Shown here: piece after piece, positions 43,116 to 54,100 of the stretch
Position numbering within the stretch: position 1 is the first letter of the stretch
How the letters are laid out: the number at the start of each line of letters is the position of its first letter
NCBI GenBank assembly: GCA_030789695.1
Contig: CM061138.1
Span: forward strand, 182,629,051-182,693,050
From: Scilla litardierei
Lineage: Eukaryota; Streptophyta; Magnoliopsida; Asparagales; Asparagaceae
Reading direction: 5' to 3'
DNA: 64,000 nucleotides
Notes under the pieces: generated by a model
Database searches by the model: none
The model's input: the letters and a program-made list of their open reading frames with translations, nothing else
What the model was told of the DNA's origin: nothing
Program-made: the position numbers and the translations under genes

Positions 43116-46100
43116 GCGTGATTTTGGTTTGCACATTTCCTGCACGAGTCCTCTTCGACTCTGGCGCATCGATGTGCATTATTTCCCGGAGCTTCGTGGA
43201 GAAGCATTCCTTGTCGACTTCCCCTCTTCCCAAGAGTTGGGATATCATTACAGGAAATGGCGTGATCTCGGTGCATCGTGGTTGTAGTTCTTGCCCTTTG
43301 GTGGTCTGTGGACATGAGCTCTACGCTGATTTCATCGTCCACGACATCATCAACTATGATGCCGTCCTTGGGATGGACTGGCTTGGAAGTTTCTATGCCA
43401 CGATCGATTGTCGGAGGAAGAAGGTGGTGTTCGAGATTCCAGGCCATCCGGTGTTCGAGTTCAGCCGTGGCAGCAGTTCGCTTGGTCCGGTCAGGTTTCA
43501 GGCCAAGCCGGTGGAGATCGTTGCTATGCAGATGGAGCAGTGTAGACCAGCTGTGGTGCGAGAATTCGACGACGTCTTCCCCGAGGAGATGTCTGGACTG
43601 CCGCCCGATCGAGCTCTCGAGTTTTCGATCGACCTTATTCCGGGAGCGCAGCCTATCTCGAAGGCGCCCTATCGCATGGCACCAGCAGAATTGGAAGAAT
43701 TGCAGAAGCAGCTGGACGAACTTCTTCAGAAGGGTTACATTCACCTCAGTGTGTCTCCGTGGGGAGCACCGGTCTTGCTGGTGAAGAAGAAGGACGGTTC
43801 GCGTCGCATGTGTGTGGACTACCGGGAGTTGAATGCGGTGACTGTCAAGAATCGATATCCGTTGCCTCGTATATATGACATCTTTGATCAGATTGGTGGA
43901 TCGAGGGTATTCTCTAAGTTGGATCTGAGGAGTGGTTATCATCAGCTGAAGGTGAGGAAGGAAGATGTTCCGAGGACAGCATTTAGGACGAAGTATGGAC
44001 ACTACGAGTTCGTGGTTATGCCCTTCGGTGTAACCAACGCACCCGCCATATTTATGAATCTGATGAATCTGATCTTCTATGACTTTTTAGACAAGTTTGT
44101 CGTTATCTTCATTGACGACATTCTGATCTACTCAAAGTCAGAGGAGGAGCATGCATCGCAATTGAGGACAGTGTTGGAGATCTTGAGGAAGCATCGGTTG
44201 TATGCTAAGTATTTCAAGTGTGAGTTTTGGCTGGACAGAGTTGCTTTTCTCGGGCATGTGGTGTCAGGAGATGGTATTTCAGTGGACCCTGAGAAGATCA
44301 AGGCTATCAGGGAGTGGCCTGTTCCGCAGTTAGTGTCAGAGATCCGGAGTTTCCTTGGATTGGCTGGTTATTACCGGTGGTTCATTAAGGACTTCTCCCG
44401 TATTGCTGAGCCGATGACCGGACTGACGTGGAAGGATGTACCATTTGTTTGGTCTGATGGCTGTGAGGAGGCTTTTGGTGTTCTGAAGGAGAGGCTGACG
44501 ACTGCCCCTGTTCTTGTTGTGCCTGATCGGAGTGGAGGATTCGAGATCTTTTGCGATGCTTCTGACAAGGGTCTCGATTGTGTATTGCATCAGCATAGGC
44601 ACGTGGTAGCGTATGCTTCACGTCAGCTTAAGACCCATGAGAAGAATTACCCGACGCACGACTTGGAGTTGGCAGCAGTCGTGTTCGTGCTGAAGATTTG
44701 GAGGCACTTCCTGCTGAGTGAGAAGGTGAAGATCTTCACCGATCACAAAAGCTTGAAGTACATTTTCACTCAGAAGGAGCTTAACATGCGACAGCGTCGG
44801 TGGTTGGAGCTCATGGCAGATTATGAGATCGATCTGCAGTTTCACCATGGCAAGGTGAATGTGGTTCCGGATGCGCTGAGTAGGCTTCCGGCAGTGATGT
44901 TGTTGAATTTGCAGTGGAGATTGCAGCAAGATTTTTGCGAGTCTGGTATTGAGATTGTTCTTCCTGGAGAGGCCTCTTCATTGATGTGTATGCAGATACA
45001 GTCGACGATCGTGGATATGATCAAGGCTGGACAGGCTGGGGACCCAAAGTTGGTGAAGATACGGGAGCAGGTGGAAGCCGGTCTGTGGACTGACTTCTTG
45101 ATTCGTGAGGATGGCTCGCTGAGGTATGGAGCCAGGTTGTGTGTGCCAGCTGGAGACATTAGAGAGGAATTATTGGTTGAGGCACACAGTTCTCCGTATT
45201 GTGTGCATCCTGGTGGTACCAAGATGTATAAGGATCTTCGCCTGAACTATTGGTGGCATGGTATGAAGAGGAGTGTGGCTCAGAGTGTAGCCAAGTGTCT
45301 GGTTTGCCAGCAGGTAAAGGCGGAGCATCAGCGTACGACGGGGTTGCTACAACCGCTTCTGATTCCGGAGTGAAAGTGGCAACAAATCACTATGGACTTT
45401 GTGACTGGACTGCCTCGGAGTCCGAAGCAGAATGACGCGATTTGGGTGATCGTGGACCGATTAACCAAATCCGCGCACTTTATTCCTTTCCGAGTAGGAC
45501 AGTCCACTGAGGCACTAGCGAGGAGATATATGGAGGTAAACCCTTTTTACTTCCATTTCTACTTCCTTTCCCTAGTTTAGATAGTGATGTAACGTGAATC
45601 GTGCAGGAGATCGTACGACTTCACGGAGTCCCTGTGAGTATCGTGTCAGACAGAGACACGAGGTTCACGTCTCAGTTCTGGCAGAGTCTGCAGAAGAGTT
45701 TGGGTACTAGTCTGAGTTTCAGTACGGTGTACCACCCGCAGACAGATGGCCAGTCCGAGAGGACGATTCAGATCTTGGAGGACATGCTGAGGGCGTGCAT
45801 GTTGGACTTCAAGGGATCTTGGGAGGATCATCTCCATCATGTTGAGTTTGCCTACAATAACAGCTACCAGGGGAGTATTGGCATGGCACCTTTCGCCGCG
45901 CTATATGGGAAGAAATGTCGATCGTCACTGAGCTGGGGTGACATTGGAGACATGGAGCTGTTAGGAACATACGGGAGAAGCTGAGGATTGCTCAGGACCG
46001 TTTTAAGCATTGGGCAGATGCTAAACGGCGTCCCTTGGAGTTTCAGCCAGGTGACCATGTGTTCCTGAAGATTTCCCCGAGTCGAGGAGTGATTCACTTT

Positions 46101-46472
46101 GGGAAACGAGGGAAGCTGAGTCCGAGATACATTGGATTGTTTGACATTCTGGAGAGAGTTGGCGAGGTAGCCAACCGCTTAGCCTTGCCGCCATCTTTGG
46201 AAGGAGTTCACGATGTCTTCCATGTGTCGCAGCTTCGTCGGTACATCAGCGATCCATCTCATGCTGTGGATTTCTCAGAGATCACCATTCGCCCCGATCT
46301 GACGTATGACCAGCAGCCAGTGCAGATTTTGGACCGACGTCAGAAGTCACTCCGAAACAAGACAGTCGATCTTGTTAGGGTGATGTGGCGACACGGCTTG
46401 CCAGGAGAGTCTACTTGGGAGAGAGAAGATGAGATGAGAGAGCGATACCCACTTTTGTTCCCTGACACGTGA
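43116..46472 (+). pseudogene. T2 Pol: protease, RT, RNase H, integrase, chromodomain
   Basis: A long open part (to 45373) holds protease (DSGAS about 16 residues in), RT ([28 protein letters not shown] near 44110), RNase H ([45 protein letters not shown]) and the integrase zinc finger ([10 protein letters not shown]). TGA at 45371-45373 replaces a Trp codon just before the integrase core ([17 protein letters not shown]). Then come a candidate intron (45536-45606), the rest of DDE ([20 protein letters not shown]), a frameshift with small deletion near 45965-46010, and the C-terminus 46035-46472, with GDHVFLKISPSRG and a chromodomain-like end (LVRVMWRHGLPGESTWERED). It is inactive but only lightly damaged. 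Confidence 0.9.
45536..45606 (+). other. Candidate spliceosomal intron inside T2 integrase
   Basis: GGAG|GTAAAC...CGTGCAG|GAGATC, 71 bp, phase 0, with a long pyrimidine tract (45541-45573) and in-frame stops. Joining gives RRYME followed by [17 protein letters not shown], the standard uninterrupted chromovirus integrase text. The short length is near the lower limit for plant introns. Confidence 0.55.
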
Positions 46473-46480
46473 GTGTTAGG

Positions 46481-46518
46481 AAATTCCGAGGGCGGAATTT
46501 TTCTTAAGGTGGGTAGGA
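46481..46518 (+). promoter_or_regulatory. T2 pre-PPT hairpin and polypurine tract
   Basis: Hairpin AAATTCC, loop GAGGGC, GGAATTT (46481-46500) is followed by the purine tract AAGGTGGGTAGGA up to the LTR. T1 has the equivalent hairpin with stem TGATTCC/GGAATCA at 979-998 and 54503-54522. Two stem pairs differ in compensatory fashion. Confidence 0.75.
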
Positions 46519-46794
46519 TGTAATGACTGGTTTTTTTTATCTATTATATATATGTGTTGGTTATTCTCTCCTTTGTATGTTTTTCCCGTTTCTGTAGTTG
46601 GGCGTTTTCGCTCAGTTCATTATAGTCTTCTAGTTCCTTTCCATAGAACGATGAGCTTCATAGCGTCCATATCTTAGGGCTAGGTTGATCTTAGAAGCCA
46701 TAGGAATCTTTCCCGAAGCTTCGCGCTTCAATTCGAGACTTTTCGTGCATTTTAGTTGGTTCAAGAAGGAGAACCAACCTACTAGATTGCAATC

Positions 46795-47262
46795 TAGTCG
46801 GTCAAAAACTCTTCAGGAACTATTTCAGCTGAGTTACTGTTTACACTTAGTCGGTCTAAGCACATCCATCGACCGACTAGTTGCGAAACTAGTCGGTTAG
46901 AACTTGTTCTCAGACCAACTAATTCTGAGTTCTTTCTGACAGCCGAATTACTGTTTACAGTTAGTCGGTCAAAGAACGACTATCGACCGACTAGTTGAGA
47001 AACTAGTCGGTTAGAGTTTCTTCTCAGACCGACTAACTCTCAGTACTTATTGTCTATCATATTCAACCCTTAGTCGGTCTATGAACTTTCACCAACCGAC
47101 TAATTCTCAAACTAGTCGGTTGACGAGCCTTCATGGACCGACTAAATCTCTCTACCCTGTGTTGACCCTGTTCATTGTTTGCCTTTTAGTCGGTCTTAGC
47201 TGGACGACCGACCGACTAGTTCCCAAACTAGTCGGTCGACCACTCTTCACTGACCGACTAAT
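46795..47262 (+). repeat. ~112-bp tandem units with ACCGACTAGT hairpins in T2 U3
   Basis: Four units of about 108-115 bp. Each has TTAGTCGGTC followed by a hairpin ACCGACTAGT, a 6-nt loop, ACTAGTCGGT (about 46874-46899, 46986-47013, 47094-47120, 47209-47240). Loop sequences vary (TGCGAA, TGAGAA, TCTCAA, TCCCAA-like) while the arms stay nearly constant. The array ends about 45 bp before the TATA box. Confidence 0.85.
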
Positions 47263-47903
47263 CTACCAGAAACCCTAGGTTAAGTTGTAGCCGTCGCTTT
47301 TTATTTCTATTTAAACCCTATACGTTTTCACTTCTTCCCTCACTTTTCTTAGCCAACATTCTTCCCTAATCATCCCCCAACCTTTCTCTTGCCTTTCCTC
47401 CTCCTCCCGTGCTCCCTCTCACCCCCATTGCGCCGGCAACACCCCGCGAACCGCCGGTCAACCCTAAAACCCCAGATTCTCCTTTTGCTCCAGTTCTTCC
47501 CCTACAATCTCCATTCTCCAGATCCGTTACATCTCAGCCGCCAGGAGATTCCTTCAGCCGCAACTTCTTCCCCGGATCGCTCTTCCGTTGCCGTGCTAGA
47601 TCCGATTTGGCGACGGCAATCCGGATACGTCGAGATCCTCTCCTACATGCAGATTCGTAGGCGTCTTGATCATCGTTCTTCCGCTTCGTATACGGTTAGT
47701 GATCTACCATTAATTTTCCATAACCCACACTATAATTTAGAAAACCTAATAAAACTGGATTACTAGACGTTGTAGGATTCCAATACAAATCCGGATTAGA
47801 TCATCAAATTCTGATTTTCTGCTTTGGCCATAACAGCGAACCCATTTCCCCGTAGAGTAGCGATTTTGAGACGAACTCTCGTTGACCGACATCATCGGAA
47901 TCA

Positions 47904-48042
47904 GGCAAGTAAAACTTGCCAACCTTGTTTTAGGCCATGCTTTAGGCCATTTCCTTGCTTTTAGCGTGAAAGAGACTAGACCGTGAAATGATAGCGGTCT
48001 AGGCGCAATTTCAAGTTCTAGCTTGACAACGAAGCTAGAACT
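47904..48042 (+). promoter_or_regulatory. Structured hairpin module (HP0-HP1-HP2), T2 3' LTR
   Basis: HP0 is 47904-47920 (GGCAAGT, AAA, ACTTGCC). HP1 is 47976-48002 with a perfect 8-bp stem CTAGACCG / CGGTCTAG around TGAAATGATAG. HP2 is 48014-48042 with a perfect 11-bp stem AGTTCTAGCTT / AAGCTAGAACT around GACAACG. Order and loops match T1 (2581-2723); most stem pairs differ from T1 but remain paired. Confidence 0.8.
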
Positions 48043-49105
48043 GCCTTTTGTCATGTCATGTCATGCATTTGCCTGCCACGTTTAATTTCTCTAACGGTAC
48101 GCATTTTATTTGAATATCTGCCATGCATTTACATTCCTTACATGTCATCTGATTTGCATGTTGCAACGTAGCACACGCTACAAATACTTGTGCAATCCGT
48201 GTTTCCGGCTAGGCACCTGCTATGCGGGCATAACCCTACGCCATACTTGTTAAAAACACTTCCTGGCTCGTGATCCAGAAGCGAGCATTCCGTGTTCGGG
48301 GGTAAAGCTCTGGCTCGATACACGTGGAGGGGTAGGGATAAACGGTTACTTGAGCGTAAGAGTTGGCCCGTACAGCCTCTCTAGCCAAAGGGCGGAATCT
48401 CTGTGCACGACGTGCTTACTATACTTGTACTTGTCCTTGGGAATGTATACTTGTTTTCCTTGTCACGTTCTTGCTTCCATGTCATGTTTACTCATTGCCA
48501 TGTCATACTTGCTGTTTTTACTTATTTGCTGCACATCTTATATATATGTCATGTCATGCACACTTTAGAATTGCTAGGTTGCTTTGACCTTCCTTTTAGT
48601 TTCCTTGTACAATGTCTTGTAGACTTTGCTGACATGTGCCCCTTCTCTTTGGGTGTCGCATGTTAGTTGCTGAGCCAGAGTCCGCAGTTGAGGGCGGGGA
48701 GTTCGTGGAGATCGTGTCTGATTCTGTTGATGACGTGGAGTACAAGGACACCGGTGACCAGTCCTAGTGTTCCTTCGTCGTTTTTCCTTGTTAGTCTGTT
48801 GTTAGCTTCTCGGTGAGTAGCACCATCTTTTGTTAGTTGTTTCTTGTTGGCCATGCTGGGCCTTTTCTTTTTAGACTCCTTGTTAGCCTGGTGGCTTTTC
48901 TGGTTGTTGGACAATTTTATTGGACATTGAGATTTATAATTTATTATTATCCGTCTCTTTCTATCATTGTTATCTTTGTTCCGTTTCGCATTACAGGGAC
49001 CTTGCGTGGTTATTCCATACGCTTTATAGGCTGGAGCCTCACAGCTCCAAGCATGAGCGGGCCTCGTCACGCCTCGCCTCCATTTTAGGGAAGCGGGTCG
49101 TGACA

Positions 49106-49328
49106 CTACAGTAGATCAAAACTTCCTCCAAAATGCTGCTTTGTTTCTCGACGACTCGGGTCGAGTAGGTGAGCTGCTCGGTTGAGTTGCTTTGCTGCTC
49201 GGTCGAGCTAGGGTGCCTTGGAGAAAAGCTCAAAATCTTCATCTGTTTGGTGAGACTCGGGTCGAGTCGGATGTCTGCTCGGTCGAGTAGGTCTGGGCTG
49301 TTTCCTGTGCGATTTCTGCGTGTCGGCT
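49106..49328 (-). mobile_element. Ath2 copy A 5' LTR, second part
   Basis: Continues the Ath2 LTR match (equivalent to 7911-8134) after the T2 element. It contains several CTCGGTCGAG palindromes. It is cut at 49328 by copy B; the last ~330 bp of this LTR should lie beyond B, outside the window. Confidence 0.85.
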
Positions 49329-51184
49329 TGATGTGTTCATATTTTACATGTTTTTATCGCATCATTTCATGTCATATTCGTCTCCAAACTCCATATTTTC
49401 ATATATTATCGTGCTTCTAATGCCATATTCGAGTTTTGTAAAGCTTTTTGGATTTTCAGGAGTTTTGGAGCGAATCGGAGCTATTTTGGGACATGGATAC
49501 ATCTGGTACGTCCAAGACGTCATTGGCAAGGCTCCATGAGAGTTCGTGGGGGAATGGAAGAAGATTGGAGGAGAGGAGGAGAAGAGAACGAGAGATGGCA
49601 AAGATTCAGCTCAGTTTCCCAGGTGACTAAACCGAGTAGCATCAGCTACTCGACCGAGCTGACACGCAGAAATCGCACAAGAAACAGCCCAGACCTTCTC
49701 GACCGAGCAGACATCCGACTCGACCCAAGTCGCACTAAAAAGATGAAGATTTTGAGCTTTTCTCCAAGGCACTCCAGCTAGACCGAGCAGCAAAGCAACT
49801 CGACCGAGCAGCTCACCTATTCGACCCGAGTCGTCAAGAAACGGAGCAGCATTTTGGAGGAAGTTTTGATCTACTGTAGCTCGACCGAGCATGGGGGCTG
49901 CTCGACCGAGTAGCTTGTATCAGCTAGACACAGAAGCAGCAGCAAGCGGAGCCTGCAGCTGACTCGACCGAGTAGGCTCCGCTACTCGGTCGAGTAGCGC
50001 GACGCGACCAGCCTACTTGGTGGGCCCAAGTGCCCAGATTTTCTGAGATTTTTTGGGATTGCTACCATATGTATTTAAGCACATTTTACCTCTATTTTTA
50101 GAGAGCAACTTTAGAGAAACTTTAGTTTAGTTTTAATTAGGTTTTTAAGAGTTTGTGCCTTCGCTATTTTGTATGAAGTAAAGCTTGGAGCTATTTCGCA
50201 CAAGGAATCTTATTTTCTTAATTCTCTTTGGATTGCTATTACTCCACGATGCGTTGGTAACAATTCTCTACACTTTCTATTGATTTTGATATTTTCTATT
50301 ACTATGATGAATTCCATTGCGTCTATTGAATCTCTTGTTGTTATTTCTATGATGCGTGAGTAGTTCTATCTAGGGCTAATAGATTAGCCCATGGATTTTA
50401 GGATTGAGATGCAAAGTTAGGATTTTTAGGTTGCGTTGATATAAAAGGGAAGTATTTTGGTTGATCTTGCAAAGTTTGTAGTAGAACTCGTACTGAGATC
50501 GTGCCCACGGTTGGTGGAATCGTTTGGCTTAAGGAGTATCCTATAGGCTTAATTAGGGAGTTATTGGATTTCAAGTGGGACTCGTGACCATGCCCGGCTC
50601 GTGTCTTGATGGGATCCATCGACGAACTATATTACTAATTGATGGCTACCGCCATTGCATCAATAAGAGCCACCAAAATACATCGAAGCTCTAACCCACG
50701 AGAGTGGCATGAGCTGACATCATTCTGACCACGAGAGTCGCTTGAATATTGTCGATTCTTAATGCACGTACCATGTGCGCCTGTCGCGAGAGTGGGGTTA
50801 ATGCGATACGTTAGATTCATGGTGCTTAGAACCATGAATTCCACATCTTAAATGCGACAATCGCTATAAAGCTAATGCAACGTAAGAGTCTTAACCAAGC
50901 ATCGACATCCGACGATCCCAGTGGTGAGTCCTAAAGACCTAGTCTTTATTAATTGTTCAATATCCTAAACAAACAATCACTTGAAACCGACTGCTACTTA
51001 AATTCTGAGATTTAAAACTAGCCCAAGACAATAACATCTCTACCCTTCCCCTGTGATAGATATATTTTATACTATTACTTGACACCGTACGCTTGCGTAA
51101 AGTGCCAGGAATTCTCATTTGGGATACATCTAGCACTTGGTGTTCGTGCCATTGCTAAATGGCTTCTAGGTGTTAAGTCACGGA
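49329..51184 (+). mobile_element. Ath2 copy B 5' LTR (up to the T1 insertion)
   Basis: Begins TGATGTGTTC and is the reverse complement of 6591-8460 with moderate divergence. Palindrome array 49630-50000 and TATA-like TATTTAAGC at about 50071-50079. Its last bases (GCATCA) are at 60524-60529, after the T1 element and the acgga duplication. Confidence 0.85.
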
Positions 51185-54100
51185 TGTCACGCCCCGCTTA
51201 CCAAAATGGACGGAGGCGAAGCGTGACTAAGGCCCGCTTAGGCCAGAGCTGAGAAGCTCGGACCCAATAAGCGTCTGTAGGGGGTACCATTTTTAAAGTT
51301 TCAGGTTCTTGCATTAATAAAGTTCGAAACAACAGAAAAGTACAGAAAGGAAGTTGCATTCATTAAATTAGAGATATAATATCCAACGAGTACAAGTCTA
51401 AAAAGAAGCCTAAGCATGGCAACGAACTATCTAAAAGCAAACTAAAAGTGGTAACCTCTGAGAGTGACGACTAAAAAGACCTCAAGGTCTGGTCCTCGTC
51501 AGGCATGTACTCTGGGTCGACGTCCTCGGCTCCTCGTACTCCAGTGAGTCTGCCTCGTCCAGGATCTATGGCTGAACACCTGACGTACAGCACCCATGAA
51601 AAAGGAACTGTACGTCAGGTAAAGTCTACAAGGAGGGTTAGACTTTATTGCAAGTGCACCGAACTTTAAACAACGGTTTACTGGTTGATTAGCATGCTGA
51701 GGTTCTTTTACACAACAGTTTACTGGTTGATTAGCATGCTGAGGTTATAACAGAGTAACACGACAGGAAGTAACGCAGCAGGAAGTAAAACGGGACAAGT
51801 AGTAGTCGTAGCGTGTGCTACCAACTACGGGACTAACCTACAGGTGTCAAGACAAGACGTGACGTGACGGAAACAAGGTAGGACAAGACAAGTGAGACAC
51901 GAAAGGGTTCACGCCTTACGGTTCGAGGGGAATCAGACCCTCTTGCCGTGCGCACGCTCAACCCAACCCCAAACCCCAAGACAAGACAAGACATGACACC
52001 AGTACAAGGGATCACTCGCTCTAGCTTGGCGAGTGCCCTATTGCCCGCAGGCTGAGAATCCGTACAAGGGATCACTCTCTCTAGCTTGGAGAGTGCCATA
52101 TTGCCCTCGGGCTGTGTATCTGTACAAGGGATCACTCTCTCAACTTGGAGAGTGCCCTATTGCCCGCAGGCTGTGAATCTGTACAAGGGATCACCCGAAG
52201 GGTGCCCTATTGCCCAGCGGGCTGTGCAAGACGGGACGTGACAAGACAGGAAGGGTTATTCTAGGGTGTCCACACACACGCACACACATGATAGCCCTAC
52301 AGCATTAAAGTTGTTGTTGTCAGGCTCAGACTTCGTCGTCAAGTCTGAGCCGTCAGGAGTCGTCCCGGACGCTATCATTTCACGTCCGGTTTTATACATT
52401 CATAGTCTAACAGTTCTAGCAACCTAAGACCAAAGCACGGTCAAAAACGCAAGTGGGTACACTTGCCTGAAATGGCGAGTGTGTCGTCCTCTCGAAGCGT
52501 CTCGTCCAAGCGTCTCGTCCGTAGAAGTCCGTCTGAAATATCGCCACGGCGACGATGTCAGGTCTCAAATTCATCAAATCCTATTAGGTTTCATTTTCTA
52601 GGTTTTCGGGACTATCCTATTCGTCAATAGTCACTTTTTGATGTTTCAGACTAATCGACGATCTATCCTATGTGCACAGTCAACAAAGTCCATTCGTCGA
52701 TTTTCTAAGTTCGTACAACGTTTTACATGTGCTGGAAAAATAAATTTAGTTCAAGTTGACGGTTTTTAGTTTAGGGTTTGATTGTACTACGGTGTGGGTT
52801 GCTACGAGTTACGGTGGACTAACCTCTCCGGTGTTCGATATAGGATCGATGTAGTGTCTGAACGGCGAAACTTCGACGTCGTCTGGAACTCCTCGGCCGC
52901 GGGTAGCACAGCAAGGTACCTCTGGACAGCGGGGTGGTGGCGTGAAATCAGCGAGCTAATCAGCGATCCTCCTCCCGTTGCGAGTAGCGCAACGGTTCTT
53001 CACGATAACGGCGACGTCGGCTAAAAGTACGTGCGTGCAGCAACGCACATGAACTCTGAGAGTCCATGGGGGCTGTTGGTAGATGAAGTGGGACCGAAGA
53101 AAGATGCTTGGCACGGTGGATGGCCGACGGCGCGAGTGCACGGCGGTGGGCGGCCGTGAGAAGCCGGGGAGGACAGATTCGCGCCACGTCCGTTGTCGCG
53201 CGTCTCAGTGAAATTTCAGAGATGAACAGCGGAAACGGAAATTTGCAGTGGGTAAAGGACTTCAAGACGAAGCCAACGGCAGTGGAGTTGTCGCCGGGGG
53301 TGGTCGGAGGTGGCCGTGCGCGGGCGGCGAAGTTCAGCTTCCAGATCTGTGAAAAACAGCGGATGTGACGTGTTCCGACGAGGATTCCGGGAGCTACAGG
53401 TGGGCTATGAGCGTGAGGAAAATTGCAGTTGGTAGGTGGTTTCGATAGGAATCCAACGGCGGTAGGGTGATCGTCGTAGGTGGCCGGATGGCCGGTGGGC
53501 GTGAGTTTTTCCGGCGATGGCGCAGATCTGTAAAACTGTCGTTTGGGTTGTGTTTGAAAGCGTTTTGAGGGAGATAGAGATGAGGGAAGAGGGTAAGGGG
53601 AGGTGGAGATGCTTGGGGGGTCAGAGAGGAGTTGATCGGGGGTGGTGGTCGCCGGAGGGGGTGGCCGGAGGTGGCCGGCCGGCGGTGTTTTCCGGCGGGG
53701 CGCAGTTCTGGCCTGGGCTGTGTTTTGTGTGGTTTTCATGGAGTTTTTGATGTCTTGGAGAGGTGGAGATGGAGGAGAAGGAGGAGGAGAAGGTGGTGGA
53801 CGGAGTTGGTGAGCTTGGGGGGCTGCCGTGGTGGCCGGAGGAGGAGCAAGGCGGCTGCAAATGGGTTCATGCGTGGCCTCCTAGGGTTGTGGTTTGGGTT
53901 TGTTAAAAGGGAAGAGAAACTTGATATATGGGTGTTAAAAAGAGTGTATTTAGGTGACTAGGAGAGAGAGTATGTGAGAGGAGGGGTGTAGTTTTGGGTG
54001 TGGGTAGTGGAAGAAATCCCACATGCATGATACGTAGGGATTCTCCAGAGATTTGATTAGGATTTGATTTTAAATTTGAAATTCAAAAGATTAGTGGCTA

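Larger units (their letters stand above)
39735..49105 (+). mobile_element. T2: Tekay-like chromovirus, 5' truncated
   Basis: Plus-strand Ty3/gypsy element: partial 5' LTR 39735-41721, gag 41874-43004, pol 43116-46472, hairpin and PPT 46481-46518, 3' LTR 46519-49105. The chromodomain after integrase and the single gag-pol order place it among chromoviruses, most like Tekay. The first ~590 bp of the 5' LTR and ~236 bp of adjacent Ath2 LTR were lost together in one deletion, so no target duplication remains. Confidence 0.88.
46519..49105 (+). mobile_element. T2 3' LTR (complete)
   Basis: 2587 bp, TGTAATGACTGG...GGGTCGTGACA. U3 has a four-unit hairpin array (46795-47262). TATA-like TCTATTTAAACC at 47306-47317. 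The leader is C-rich, then the hairpin module 47904-48042, HP3 at 48168-48181 and a GAGC...GCTC motif near the end. Confidence 0.9.
6591..49328 (-). mobile_element. Ath2 copy A: old Athila-like element, heavily interrupted
   Basis: This minus-strand Athila-like element spans about 43 kb because four other elements sit inside it. Its parts are: 3' LTR 6591-8460; polypurine tract 8461-8475; 3' region with second-ORF remnant 10288-11544; palindrome array 12399-12944; pol remnant 19053-20183 and 23938-26302; leader 38477-38660 with primer site; 5' LTR 38661-39734 continuing at 49106-49328. Gag and protease are missing between the leader and the pro-RT linker, a deletion older than the Ath1 insertion. 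The end of the 5' LTR lies beyond copy B, outside the window. Confidence 0.8.
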
